Of a stretch of 64,000 nt of DNA, positions 1 to 12,800 are shown in pieces. The stretch lies in the NCBI GenBank assembly GCA_026874595.1, contig CM049314.1:2817318-2881317 (forward strand), read 5' to 3'. The DNA is from Sipunculus nudus. Taxonomy: Eukaryota > Annelida > Sipuncula > Golfingiida > Sipunculidae. The notes below the pieces were generated by a model, which saw only the letters and a program-made list of their open reading frames with translations, ran no database searches and was not told where the DNA came from. The translations under genes and the position numbers were made by a program. Numbering within the stretch: position 1 is the stretch's first letter; the number at the start of each line of letters is the position of its first letter.

Positions 1-1084
1 AGGCAAAGTTTTTTAGATACTTTAATAAAGATTTACTATAATGTCCTTTGATGTCTGAAATCCGCTTAACCTGACATCATACTAAGTTCAGTTTCCTCAA
101 AGTAAAGATGATCTTTTAACAAATATTTAAAAATTACTTTGTTTGGGATATGCCGGAAAAAATTACCACAGCCTGTCTGCATGTAAAGTTTCAACTTCTC
201 TGGGCTGATGGTCTAACTTTATGCTCGGGTAATGATTCATTTTCTGAGCTTCTGAAGTATTACATCTTGTGTCTTTGCTTCCTATAGCAAAACTATAGGT
301 CAGCTATTTACGGTCAGGTGTGCTGAAATTTAGTGAAAAGTCAAATATTTCTTTATGTGAAGCGTCCTCTTTGCGTCTAAAACGAATTATCCTCTGTTGG
401 GGGATAATTAAGTGTCATTTTCAAAAATACAAGTAGCAGCATTTAAAGATTTTCACGGATAAATTTTTAGATCATTTTCATAAAAAATATACATAGCCCT
501 TCCCGAAAAGTCTGATCCTGTATAAATTTACTAAATTTTACTTATATATACTGAAAAATTCCCCCCGTAACTGTAAGAGTACATGATAGTTATTTCTTAT
601 TCCCATACCCAAGACAATCTATTGGCATATCAAGTTTGGATATGCAATGTGCTGCCGATCCCATTTTGCCATTTCTGCTCAGTGGAAGGATAGACCTATG
701 GCTAAAATACGGGATTCTCAAAATTACAAGTAAAGCCGGTATTTTCGTCCAAGATGACCTGTTAGGACGCTGTTTGTCAAGCTGGAACTTCAAAAGTACT
801 GTTGATATTATCTGGACCTTTCTGAATATAGAGCGAGAACTGTAATATATCAATGACAATTAGCATTCTGAATTCCATAACAATCAATCTGACTTATATA
901 ATATGTGGTCTTTTGTTTCATGTTTTACTGAATGGATACTTCACTTCCGAGAAGCGTTTCTGTACCCAGAGAATATAAGTTAATTAACCTCATCCTGGAT
1001 TTTCCACAGATGACTAACCAGGACTGTCAGCATGTTGACTTTCTGGCTTAACAGTTTCTATCTCCCTTAGATAACCTAAACTGC

Positions 1085-1088
<4 letters not shown>

Positions 1089-1131
<43 letters not shown>

Positions 1132-1140
1132 AATATATAT
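1089..1140. repeat. Compound microsatellite (AC)n(AT)n
   Basis: About 14 AC units pass directly into an AT run. Confidence 0.95.
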
Positions 1141-2630
1141 GTGTAATATTGTCGTGTCCGTATTTTACCATAGTGTCAAGTTTTTCCTGCTACAGGGTTG
1201 TATAAAGAATTGATTGTCGATAAGTATTTTTAAGTTAAACAAACAACTATAGTTTCACAATCTATTCCGTTATGTTTTAATTTGTTATACGTCTTTTCTG
1301 CAGAGCCATAGAATTCATCTGCTTGTCGGAGAAAGATTCATCTATCTTAGTTTTTTTTTATAAAGAAATTTGTTTAACTATCACGAACAAATAGCAGTAT
1401 CTTCGATGTCAGTTTACGGAATATATGCTCATCTTCAGGTAAACAGCAGTAAATGTTCAAATGCTTCCTGTGCGAAAAAGGCAGTAAGTGGAGATACTGC
1501 TTTTTACTTCAGTATTGTGGTGTGTAAACGCAAATATGGTGATGTTACTGTTACTCGAGATTCCCGAGGGCTAGGGCTTAGCAACACATATATCTGATAG
1601 CACACATACTGCCATTGAAGATTTGAGCGTTAACTCATTTTGACCCAAACATGGACTTACTGCCTTTTGCCTTAGCACGGCAGCATAATGTGATACCCTG
1701 AAGTGGTTCAATGTCTACAGTCTATATGGATCCTGCTCTTATTCAGAAGACCCCCCCCCCCCCCCCCCCGCTTTAAACCTAGCGATCCCTGAGCACAAAC
1801 TTTTTCTAAGAGAGAGTTATTCTGTGATCTTATGTCTCTAACGTGTTTTAGTCATAAACATGCTGTAACATGAAGTGTAGCCAAATGGATAATTCAAATT
1901 CCGGCCCTTAAGCAGTTTGCACTCGGCTATTCGATGTTTCTGTAGATTATAAGGACACTTGGTAGTGCTACAACAGTTGTTTATTTGATCTCCGGTAACT
2001 GTAATTCCATTATTACTTGTTGTAATTACTTGTTGTTCGTGCATACCATTAAAACCCCGGTTAAACTTTTAATCCCATTAAACTGACAGAGTAAATATAG
2101 TAGAGAACGTCACGTAATGATCAACGCTGTCATCATCAACTTTTACTGGTAAGCAATTTGCATAATGCACAAGATGGCCCGTCACACGTGTTGATACCTC
2201 TTTTCATAATGCATTTCTAATGCTCGTTTTTCCAGTTCGCTGTTAGAATCTGGTTTGATACGTGTGCTTTAGGATCACTTGTTGTCGCGAGATGTAGCGA
2301 CTGCTTTTTGCTCCGAATTCGTGGGCACATCTGCTTCTAGGGCTATTAAATCATCAAAGACCTTACCTGCTGAGATCAAATGTTCGCCGTCTCCTAATTT
2401 TATGTTTGTCAAGTTTAGAGGTGCTTGCAGACATAATTTGTACTGGTTGTTCACACTTTGTGTTAAAAAAACCTTCGTTCACATTTCTTCCAACTAGAGA
2501 ATAGCCATCTTTTGTATATCGGGCCCGAGCTCGACTTGATTTCTTCTGTGAAGGTACCGATTTGAATAAGTTAAGAATAACGATAAATCTCGATAAAAGC
2601 TACCAGCCTTGCACTTATATTGCCTAAGCT

Positions 2631-2712
2631 TTACCCAAGACAAGTAAACTATTTTCTTTATTGAGCTTCCATTACCCAAGACAAGTAAACTATTTTCTTT
2701 ATTGAGCTTCCA
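2631..2712. repeat. Exact tandem duplication of 41 bp
   Basis: TTACCCAAGACAAGTAAACT and the following 21 bases occur at 2631-2671 and again at 2672-2712 without a difference. Confidence 0.9.
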
Positions 2713-3144
2713 TTTTAATTATCATTGGTATTATACACTATTGTAAATAGACACTTTATAAACCATAAGTGACCAGAGATAACTAGATTTTCCTTCATTT
2801 TCAATCGATCACTCTAAGGACAATACAGAACATACTTCTCGTAAATGCTGTGCTTCGTCGACCGGAACCATCTTATAACAAGTAATAAAAACGGTGTATC
2901 AAAGTATAATTTAAAATTATATGTACCCGCAAAACACAAGTGGCAGCGAGAATAATATGGCTTCTAAAGCAAAGTAACACAGGGTAAACTGTTTCTTAAT
3001 AATAATAAGGTAGAACCAATATCAGTGCAAAGAGTTTAAACTTAAAGGTAGGTGCTCACATTTTTAATGGACCTATCATTACATTAATTGTTCCACCTGT
3101 TGCAATGAGTCTGGGTTAACGCCAGATATATTAGATTTGTATTA

Positions 3145-4449
3145 CAGTGGAACCCCACAATTACGACCACCTTGGGGACTGAGCAGAATGGTCGTAATTT
3201 GGGGGTGGTCGAATTGGTGAAACTCTTATCTTGGTTTCATATAACACGCCGATGTTTAATGTGAATCAGAGTGGATTAATTGCATATCTTTAATGTGAAT
3301 TATAACAAACTGTTGTACTTTGCAGTGACCCTTGTTATGAATTTTTTTTTTTTTTTTTGTGAGTAGTTAACAAGAAATCAATTTTTTAAAATATTTAATC
3401 ATGATAAAAATAAATATACATGTACACATACGTAATGCTGGCCCATAATTACACTAAAGCCAATACGAAAACTTACTGAAAACATATTGAACATAATACG
3501 TGGCAGTATAGGTGCACGAAAGCCGTGGAACTTAAAATTTTGAAAGCACTGTGAATAGAATATCAGTGGATGTTAATTCTTAACGAATGAGTCAAAAGTA
3601 GTTTGTCACGCATGAGGAGGCACAGGCACAGCCAATTGGAGATGAGTGCATCCTGGTGTTGCCGCCTTGATTAACGCCATTTTCTCTTTCAAGAGGAGCT
3701 CTTTCCGAGGCATGGTCGCACAATAGGAAGCAATTTAAACGCAGACTGGACCAGTATAGAAATAAACTGACAGCGATCTATCCGATAAGGCAAGACAATG
3801 TGTGGAATTTGCCCCCATGCAAACTTTATTTATACATGTTATTGACTTCCCAATACTCGGTAGGTATGAGCACATTTAGGATTAACGAGGTCGTTAATTT
3901 GACCAATGAGGATAGAAAAATATGTGATGAGTAGAAATAACTAAGCTCTCATCCCGCGCTTTGGGTAGCTGTAATACAGGTGATCACTGAGGGGTAATTA
4001 GCATAGCTAGCCCAAGACCCTAGGGCAGTTAGCCAGGCCGACCGCTCATTAAGTTATCAGGCCGATGGTCACCCTCTTTGATCTATAACGTACGCCTCGG
4101 TGAATCTCGGAGCGGATACTGATTCAGGAAGATATGCGAGACCAGATTAACACTCGGGTTGGAAAACCTTGTTACGCTCTTTGATCTATCATTAAGGCGC
4201 CTGTGACAAGGCACAGCAATTGACTCGTGACAAATGTTGTTTCAGTACTTCTCAGCGGTGGATGTATTAGCGGGGTCGAATTAGTGCTCGGGCCAGGAAA
4301 TCTGGACGTAATTCTGAATTCAGGGGTGGTCGTAATTTTTAGCCATTTATAAACATAAATAATCTAAAAAAAATGTGGGACCACAAGAAAAGTGGTCCTA
4401 ATTGCGGGCTTGTCGCAAATGTGGGGCGGTCGCATGGCGGGTTCCACTG
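3145..4449. mobile_element. Non-autonomous pogo/Tigger-like DNA transposon
   Basis: The block begins CAGTGGAACCCCACAATTAC and ends GGCGGGTTCCACTG. The outer 11 bases are an inverted repeat, with a weaker inverted match further in (ACGACCACC inwards on the left; GGGCGGTCGCA on the right). CAGTGGAACC termini are typical of pogo/Tigger-related elements, which target TA. The left flank is TA, and the right flank is TT, a one-base departure. The 1305-bp interior has no transposase frame. GGTGGTCGTAATT-like segments recur near both ends. Confidence 0.7.
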
Positions 4450-4841
4450 TTGATGTTTTGTCTATGTTTATGTCTTTACCAGCTGATACGGCCAATTTGT
4501 CATTAATACATTAAATTGAATGTCACCGGTCGAGCCTCTCTGTAAAATCATAGCCAATGAAAACACATATGAACCCTTTGAGTTTGACAAAATGACTTGA
4601 TTGATTACACCTGGATACAAAAATAATTAAAAATACATTTTTTTATTATAAAATAAAACAAATTTTCTATGTACCCTAAATAGCGAAGGCTCTTTCGTAA
4701 GGTAAGATATATCTCGATCTTTTTTTTATAATTGTTCATGAAATAAATTGGCGACATTAGGTTTTCAAAGTGATCAGTTTATATGATATGCTTGCTCATG
4801 CATATACAATTGTTCATCATAGGACCTGAACAGCAATAAGC

Positions 4842-5405
4842 TAGAAGAGTTAATGCCTTATGCGCCAATTTTGGAAAACTCCCATGTGAAGTCTTAGGTA
4901 CGTTATTTAATGCATACTACACCTCGTTTTACGGGTCTCAGTGCTGGGATCTAAATTGTAAAGCCATTGACCAAATTTCAGTAGCGTACAATAAAGGACT
5001 GAGGAGGATATGGCAGCTACCGAGGACTACTCATAGATATGTGGTGTATGGTATAAGTAAGAAGCCAGATCTAAGAACTCAGAGAATCGTTTTATTAACA
5101 TGTTAAAAAACATGTTGAAATCTAATAACAATTTATTGAAGTTTGCATCTACTCGTGCACTGTCGGATTTGTCGAGTAGTATTGGTAACAATTGTGCATA
5201 TCTAATGGACAAATATAACGTTAGGAAATGTAATATTTGTAGCGTAGATAATAGAAATATAAAACATATACTGACAACAACACAGATGTGCATCGCTAAC
5301 GTCGTCCATGAAGCCATTTCTGTGCCTGATGGCTTGGCTGATATACAGACACTAGACTATGCTATGATAACAGCTCTAATTGAAGAGCAGTCAACTGGAA
5401 ATTAA
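4842..5405 (+). pseudogene. 3' end of a non-LTR retrotransposon ORF (5'-truncated, frameshifted)
   Basis: From about 4873, one frame gives LPCEVLGTLFNAYYTSFYGS, then QCWDL and KGLRRIWQLPRTTHRYVVYG. These are typical C-terminal blocks of non-LTR retrotransposon polyproteins (FYGSQxWDL; W/LRRIWxLPxxTHR). A stop at about 5100 and a +1 shift follow. The next open stretch, 5100-5405, continues the expected downstream block with SNNNLLKFASTRALSDLSSS and GNNCAYLMDKYNV. The upstream part of the enzyme is absent, as expected for a 5'-truncated insertion. It is unrelated in position and strand to the remnant at 28-29 kb. Confidence 0.75.
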
Positions 5406-5869
5406 CTTTACGGCTGTCCAATAACCTTTCGCACTGTATTCTTTTCTGTTATTTATTCACTTTATTGCACATTTCTTATGTCTGTACATGTAAATGTACG
5501 AAATAAATATTATTATATAGATAAATGGTAATAGGTGTTTGAAATCTGCATTTGATAGTAAAATATGGCATATACAGTAATAGAGTATATAACAGTAAAA
5601 AAAAAAAAGAAAAAAAAAAGAAGTGCCGATAGTTTGTCATGGTTATATTTCTTTTAATTCTCAGAACCAAATCCATACCTGTATAAATACAATCATTATT
5701 TCACTACCAATAAACATAAAAGAGGGTTTGGTTTCTCATTTTAAGGAATAGAATATATTTTCACAAAGGAACTACAGAAGTTATGGATTTCTGCCTGTAG
5801 TGATAAAGTGGGTAATTATAATTATAAACTTATTTATATTACAATGATTATAGAAATACTTATTATAAC

Positions 5870-6055
5870 TGATCACGCCCTCAACGCACAGGCGATGGCG
5901 TTGGGTGGTGTCTACAGTTGAAGGAAACCGGAGAACTGGCTACTACGATCTGCTATCATCACCACGCCGGGGATCTAACCAGGATCGCCAGCCTTTAACA
6001 CCTGGACTGTCCAGTGATTAATGTTGTGAACGCCTTACCCAATCGTACGCTGTTG
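5870..6055. mobile_element. SINE-like fragment (tentative)
   Basis: GAAGGAAACCGGAGAACTGG is followed by GGGGATCTAACCAGGATCGC. The latter resembles the reverse complement of a tRNA B box (GGNNTCGAACC) with one mismatch, as in antisense tRNA-derived SINEs that read GGAAACCGGAGAACCC...GAACC...GG. No clear tail or target duplication was found. Confidence 0.35.
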
Positions 6056-6765
6056 AACAGAAAAAAAACGAGAGATTGCATAATAGGAGTATAGGAGGAA
6101 ATAATGATATTACTACTACTACTACTAATAATATATATACATATATATATATGTCCTTGTTTGCACGTTACTGAGAAACTATTAAAGATACCTGTTTTAA
6201 ATATGTCATTGTACCTTTACTTTGCACCGGATCATTTAACGTTAGCAGGAATGAATGGAGATACAGAAGCTAGTGTTATCAAACAAAATGAAGATTCGTT
6301 GTCTAAGCTGACAGTAAAGGAGAGCTTGAACTCTACGTAAGAAGTTTATTCTTTATAGGTTCATGCGAGACTCATGTAAGTAGTGGCTCTTACTTCAAAG
6401 AGTTATTGAAACAAAGAATTTTTATCCTGCCGTGCACCTGAAACTTCTCCATTGGGATATAGTGCATCGGTCAATTTACCATATACCATATGTAATAAAC
6501 ATAGCGGCATGACTATATTTTTACACCCTTTTAAATTCGGGGTAAAGGCTCTACAGTGCAGAATACAATATGTTTAATCAGGTTATTTTTTAATATTTGG
6601 TCCCATATGTGCTTTAATTGACGATTTCAAACAGATGCCGCCATAGACCCTCGTTAGGGGAAATTTTGTTTAAATAAATAAGGCAATTATAGTCGTAACA
6701 GCTTGCACTGATGGAAAAAAACAGAGTAGGTACTCAGGATATCATATATTTGACGTGAAAATTAT

Positions 6766-6894
6766 AGCCATTGCGACACGTGGCCAATTAGTGTGAGGAT
6801 AGGCCGCTAAAGAAGTCGACGGCTAAACGTTAGAGCCATTGTGACACGTGGCCAATTAGTGTAACGATAGGCCCGCTAGAGAAGTCGACGGCTA
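6766..6894. repeat. Direct duplication of about 60 bp
   Basis: AGCCATTGYGACACGTGGCC through AGAAGTCGACGGCTA occurs at 6766-6825 and 6834-6894 with a few differences. Each copy holds a CACGTG E-box palindrome. Confidence 0.85.
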
Positions 6895-7101
6895 CTGGTA
6901 CGTGTAATTCTTTATCACATTTTGCATGCTTTATTTACTGAATATTTTTTGTCAGTATTTAGAAACAGTTGTACCAAATTCATTTGCTTTGTAACTAATA
7001 TTTTCCCCTGTTACTTGTTGTTTTGCGGGTTTTTCAACACAAGCCAATTTTCAACATCCTTTTAAACAACAATTTCAAGCCATATAATGGTTATATCAAA
7101 G

Positions 7102-7190
7102 AATATAACTCTGGAGAAAAACAACACTATAAATTCACAACAGTCTGTTTCACGGGATGGGACCCGATCATCAGGTGAATATGGTTAGAA
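7102..7190 (+). repeat. Foldback/MITE-like repeat, one arm
   Basis: ATAACTCTGGAGAAAAACAA, then CACAACAGTCTGTTTCACGG and GACCCGATCATCAGGTGAAT. The same arm occurs in both orientations at 52287-52440, so this is a half-copy of that family. Confidence 0.7.
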
Positions 7191-7230
7191 TGAAGCTAAC
7201 GGCGTGGTTTAAAAAGCCGAGACTTTACGA

Positions 7231-7231
<1 letters not shown>

Positions 7232-7269
<38 letters not shown>
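7232..7269. repeat. (AT)n microsatellite
   Basis: About 18 AT units, 45 bp after the foldback half-copy. Confidence 0.95.
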
Positions 7270-7273
<4 letters not shown>

Positions 7274-9626
7274 AGCGGTATCAGGCTCGTGTTGCATAAT
7301 GGAATTGCCTAGCAGTATTAAGCTGATGCACCCAATTCAGTGGATTACCATAGAAATATGATACATCCGCACTGCATTGTCAGCGAAGTTCCCACTCCAC
7401 TGCCTCTGTCAAGGTACTCTTCCTAACTTGTCAGTACTATTCACGGCAGTGGCGAGCCGTACAAAGCATAACAGAGCATTAATAGTCAATGTATAACGCT
7501 ATATATTTAGAATCGTTTTGATATTTACCGAGTAAGTAAAATTTACCAAGGAGATAACGCCACTGCTGGGTTCAAAGTGAAATCTACAGACTGTTCCTGA
7601 CCATTTAGAGCTCGCACGTCAGCTAACACTTTGGAAGTTTTCAAAGGGCCTGTTAGGCATATTCTTTATTACCAAGTATTTTCAAATATTGATGTCTATA
7701 TGGACAATTTTTGTAACGACTTGGTACATGTACACATACTCTGATTCAGCTTATGCGGGTTATTTGGTGTCTAGGATTTAATATCAATTACAAAAAAAAT
7801 TGGAGAGTCAACCAAATGATCGATCAATTATGCGTTACATCTATTGCCGTTTGGCAATATATCCACCAATGACATCGTCAATTTTGTTACTGAAGTGTTT
7901 GAACGATTATTAATGCCGACTGGATATTTTTCACTGGTGCGACTCGATGAGCAGTTGTTTTTGACCACTCACTGCGTGTAATGGGGACGTCATATTTTAT
8001 AGATTTAACGCTTACAACAATATTAACACATAAGGCGTTCCATCAATAAAATGGTAATGGATATTAGTTATGATTCCGCGCACTACGCTGAACGTAACAT
8101 TCGTGTTGATGGCAAGCCTTGCTCGTATAACTCAAGTGTCCGCACTGATACCTTAAATCATACATTGTTGGTTCTGAATCGGTTAGAGTTTTGCGTTCTT
8201 TGGTTAACGAACTATATTATTTTCCCTTTAATTACTGTTATAAGAGTTTGGACTTAAATTTAAAATACTAGACTTTATAGCTTTACGTAAATTTTTTAAG
8301 CAGCTCTTGTCTTGGCTTTAAGCTTTCTGCAAGCTAGTACTGAGTGCAAGGATTATTTGAATTAATTTCAATCTAAATGGTTAATATGCTGTCCATGGCA
8401 CTCGAGTAATATAGACTAGAGTCCGTACTCTATTCAACTTTGCTAGGAACTCAGACTTGGAATCGAGGTTCCTGGGCTAGGACTTGTACTTGGACCCGGA
8501 AGGGTAAAGACTTGATATATAAAACAGGGTCAATCTCAAGTACAGTAAAAAAAAGTCCGCAACATATTATAATGATTTACATGCATGTGCGAACTCCTAA
8601 TAGCATATTACAATTAAGACTTAATATAACAAGCTTTAGCTTTGGATGGTTAGCTCAGTGCAAGTAAATACGTGTCAACTTCCAAAATAACATATTTATC
8701 TCACATTTCTTTTTTTTTAATTAAGATTTGTTTGAAGTCGGAATCGGGTTCCAACTGACTCCTACTCAAGCCTGGGAGTCTAACCTCAAGGACTGTGAAT
8801 CGGACCCCAGTGGCCTCGGACCCCAACTCGCATGCTGTGTCCTCGACTACGTACATCACTGGTCGAACGTTGCACATCAGCATCACCTGCGGGTATCTGA
8901 ATAGCAACATTTCATTCAGGTCTTTGACACGCTTTGCCCTTGTGAAAGGCTTTCCCTTCCAAACATTCCCTAACTATTGGTGCGGAGGGCTTTATTGTAA
9001 TACTCATTGGCAAACTGGTTTACACAAGTAACTTGATTCGCTTGACCTTGTTAGGTGCGACGTATAATCATTCATAGTATATTATTTTCAGTGCATATAA
9101 TGGCTATTGTCTTGACATCTTTTGTCAGTGAATACCTGACTCAGCATTTACAATAGACTGTAACGCCTGTTTGGTCATCTTACGGGGGGAATGTACAACA
9201 TTGATGCCATGCTGTACTCTGAAATTTGAAGAGTAGACTACGAGCGAAGAAATAACCAAACATAATGCTTGTATACTGATACACCAGTCTCTATCTATCA
9301 TTACCAGTTTATCTCTGTGCTGGGTCAGGTTGGTCAGTATGGTGCCGTGCGCTTTGCATGAAAAGCGGTTCTTGCGATCAACAGTTTCCGATTTTGGCTA
9401 AACGTCCCCAGCTCCAAGAGCTCCAAATAACATAAGTAAATTCACTACAGTCTGTTTATTGTATTAATTCATCACAACAGCCAGCGTGTTTTGAACTGTT
9501 TCACACTTTGTGTAAATGTTTAATTAGGAGAACGAATATGATCAGGATATATGTTAGTTCACATTCAAATTTATTTTCATACTCATACACATTCATCACA
9601 TGACCATTTGCATCTTTCAGAGAGCA

Positions 9627-9816
9627 ATGAAGACTGTGTTGGACAATGGATACTCTTGGTTTGTGCTGATTGCCTCGTTTTGGTTAAGCGTCCTACTAAC
9701 CCTGGTCCATTCATCACATGGTATCTACCTCCCCGAGTTCATCGAGTACTTTCGTGTCAGCAAGGCAGATGCCGCTTTGACCAGTTCATTAACAGTTGGA
9801 ATCTCTGGACTGATAG
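9627..9816 (+). CDS. SLC16-like gene, exon 1 (residues 1-63)
   Basis: The exon follows a pyrimidine-rich acceptor (CATCTTTCAG, AG at 9619-9620), so an upstream exon exists. The first in-frame ATG in the exon is at 9627, six bases after the acceptor, and is taken as the start. It encodes the TM1 signature LDNGYSWF, TM1, the GIYLPEFIEYFRV segment and the start of TM2. The donor is G|GTAATA at 9817, leaving one base of a Gly codon. If an upstream exon is coding, the protein is longer; the frame is open back through the acceptor. Confidence 0.87.
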
Positions 9817-12800
9817 GTAATATATTATTCCAGTTTATATATATATATATATAAACTTAAAGTTACAATCATATATTACTCTTAATCATATCAATATTGT
9901 GTGGACCAAGCAGGGTACTCCTGTTGTCGGTCTGTGCTCACAATTAAGTCCGGACAACAGACTTTGATGGAACTGAGAAAAAAAAACGTGCGCAAGTATT
10001 CTGTTATTTCCAAACCAAAGCTTCAAATAAGTTAAGAGTTAAAAAAGTAACCGAAGGGTCATTTTCATACATTTATTTCAGTAATACCAAATTTGAATCG
10101 ATTTTTCTCTTATACTATAAATAACAGACAAAATGGAATAAATGTTCATTCCCACTTCCCTTAAAAAAATATATTTGACACTTAATTTGAAGTACACTGT
10201 CCTGACATCGTTACATGATATCCCTCTTAACATCCTTGACATGTAACATATTCACCTTAACATGTTTTCCATCATAATTAATGACTCTCATTTTCCCCTT
10301 GTCTAGCAGGCCTTCTTACGAGCAGATGCAGTGTTGTGAAATTCTTGTGAAGCCTTATTGTCTGAAACAAAAAAAGTCGAAAGTTGAGCATCGGAGTTCA
10401 CTCATTAAATTAACATGGAGATAAAACGCACATACACATAACTTCATTCCTGACCATTTTTTCCCCTAAGATCACCGGGCGAATTTCAGGGGTTGTGCAA
10501 AAATATAAATATTGTAATGTCATAGACGTTTTAACTGGTAACATATATACAAATATTTTTCCATTGGCTTAAAAATCCTTGCGTTTGTAACAGGAATCGT
10601 TCTGGGTCCTTTAGCCAAACGTTTCGGGATTCGTGTCCTTGTTATTAGTGGTGGTATCCTGACAGGTCTTGGTACGACAACCGCCAGTCTCTCCAACAGT
10701 ATTACAGTCATTTACTTATTATATGGTGTTCTCCCAGGTAAGTGGCACACGTTTAACGTTTCTATTGTGAAGATTTATATGTACGAAAGTGGGAGACAGT
10801 TGAGGTTTAGAAATATATACGTTACTGAACAATAGATATTTAATTAGATATTATAATAGATAATTGTTTTCTTATAAATGAAGAAATTTGTAGGAATTTA
10901 ACCGGTACATCGTTTTATACCCCAATGGAAAAGGGGGCTCGAACTTGTAAAACCCTTCTTGGAGTCAAGTAAAATACTGAGTAAGCAGAAGCCTATCATT
11001 TTATGGGTTTTAACATTATATATATAATATATAATCGAATTGATGATGTAGCTGTGGTTATACGATATCCGGTTATAAAACTACCCGGTGTATCCCAGCA
11101 GTGCATTGTACATATTTAGTTAAATGGTCACAAAATAACAAACTATTTGTTCATTTTGTATGAATTCTGAGTAATTTTTTTTGGGTAATAATTTGTCATA
11201 ATAATATCTGACCCAAAATATCAAAGGATTGTCCGATGAATCTACAATGTCTTTCTTTGTTCTGAAATCACCAGAAAAAAATTAATCAAAAATATTACAA
11301 ATCAAAATACACTATTACACTGAAGAATAATAGTTGCCCCCCCCCCCCAAAAAAAAATACTGTATACTTCATGTAATATTACATTACATATTATTATATT
11401 TTGCACTGAAACATGAACAGAAAAATTTGTTATTCAAATCTAGTGTTCACAATATTTCCACGAATAAAACAGGCCCTTTGGCGGATTATAAGGTCTACCT
11501 TCTATAGGCTTGTAATTTTCCCGGTATTTTCATCAAAATATTTGTTCCGACTGGCCAAATAATGTAGGCTTTTGGACTGAACCAAAAGCCTACATTATTT
11601 AGCATCCGTTTATTCTCTATGCATTTATACAAACATTTCGAAAACGTGGGACGAAAAGGTAGAAAAAGTGGTCGATAGTATGGTCACCAGCTAATCTGGA
11701 TCTGTATAGCCTAAGTGTATATCTGTTCGCACTGTATCATGGTCGATAGTATGGTCACCAGCTAATCTGGATCTGTATAGCCTAAGTGTATATCTGTTCG
11801 CACTGTATCATGGTCGATAGTATGGTCACCAGCTAATCTGGATCTGTATAGCCTAAGTGTATATCTGTTCGCACTGTATCATGGTCGATAGTATGGTCAC
11901 CAGCTAATCTGGATCTGTATAGCCTATGTGTATATCTGTTCGCACTGTATCATGGTCGATAGTACGGTCACCAGCTAATCTGGATCTGTATAGCCTAAGT
12001 GTATATCTGTTCGCACTGTATCATGGTCGATAGTATGGTCACCAGCTAATCTGGATCTGTATAGCCTAAGTGAATATCTGTTCGCACTGTATCATGGTCG
12101 ATAGTATGGTCACCAGCTAATCTGGATCTGTATAGCCTAAGTGTATATCTGTTCGCACTGTATCATGGTCGATAGTACGGTCACCAGCTAATCTGGATCT
12201 GTATAGCCTAAGTGTATATCTGTTCGCACTGTATCATGGTCGATAGTACGGTCACCAGCTAATCTGGATCTGTATAGGCTAAGTGTATATCTGTACGCAC
12301 TGTATTATGGTCGATAGTATGGTCACCAGCTAATCTGGATCTGTATAGCCTAAGTGTATATCTGTTCGCACTGTATCATGGTCGATAGTATGGTCACCAG
12401 CTAATCTGGATCTGTATAGCCTTAGTGTATATCTGTTCGCACTGTATCATGGTCGATAGTATGGTCACCAGCTAATCTGGATCTGTATAGCCTAAGTGTA
12501 TATCTGTTCGCACTGTATCATGGTCGATAGTACGGTCACCAGCTAATCTGGATCTGTATAGCCTAAGTGTATATCTGTTCGCACTGTATCATGGTCGATA
12601 GTACGGTCACCAGCTAATCTGGATCTGTATAGCCTAAGTGTATATCTGTTCGCACTGTATCATGGTCGATAGTACGGTCACCAGCTAATCTGGATCTGTA
12701 TAGCCTAAGTGTATATCTGTTCGCACTGTATCATGGTCGATAGTACGGTCACCAGCTAATCTGGATCTGTATAGCCTAAGTGTATATCTGTTCGCACTGT

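Larger units (their letters stand above)
1..3144. other. No gene seen
   Basis: Only short chance frames (under 90 codons) without recognisable motifs. Contains the AC/AT microsatellite, a 19-base poly(C) at 1751-1769 and the 41-bp duplication. Confidence 0.6.
6056..9620. other. No gene seen upstream of the SLC16-like gene
   Basis: Holds the 60-bp duplication and the foldback half-copy. Between about 8410 and 8850 there are several diverged GGACTTGG/GGACCC-type words in both orientations. The 5' UTR exon and promoter of the SLC16-like gene should lie here but cannot be placed. Confidence 0.5.
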
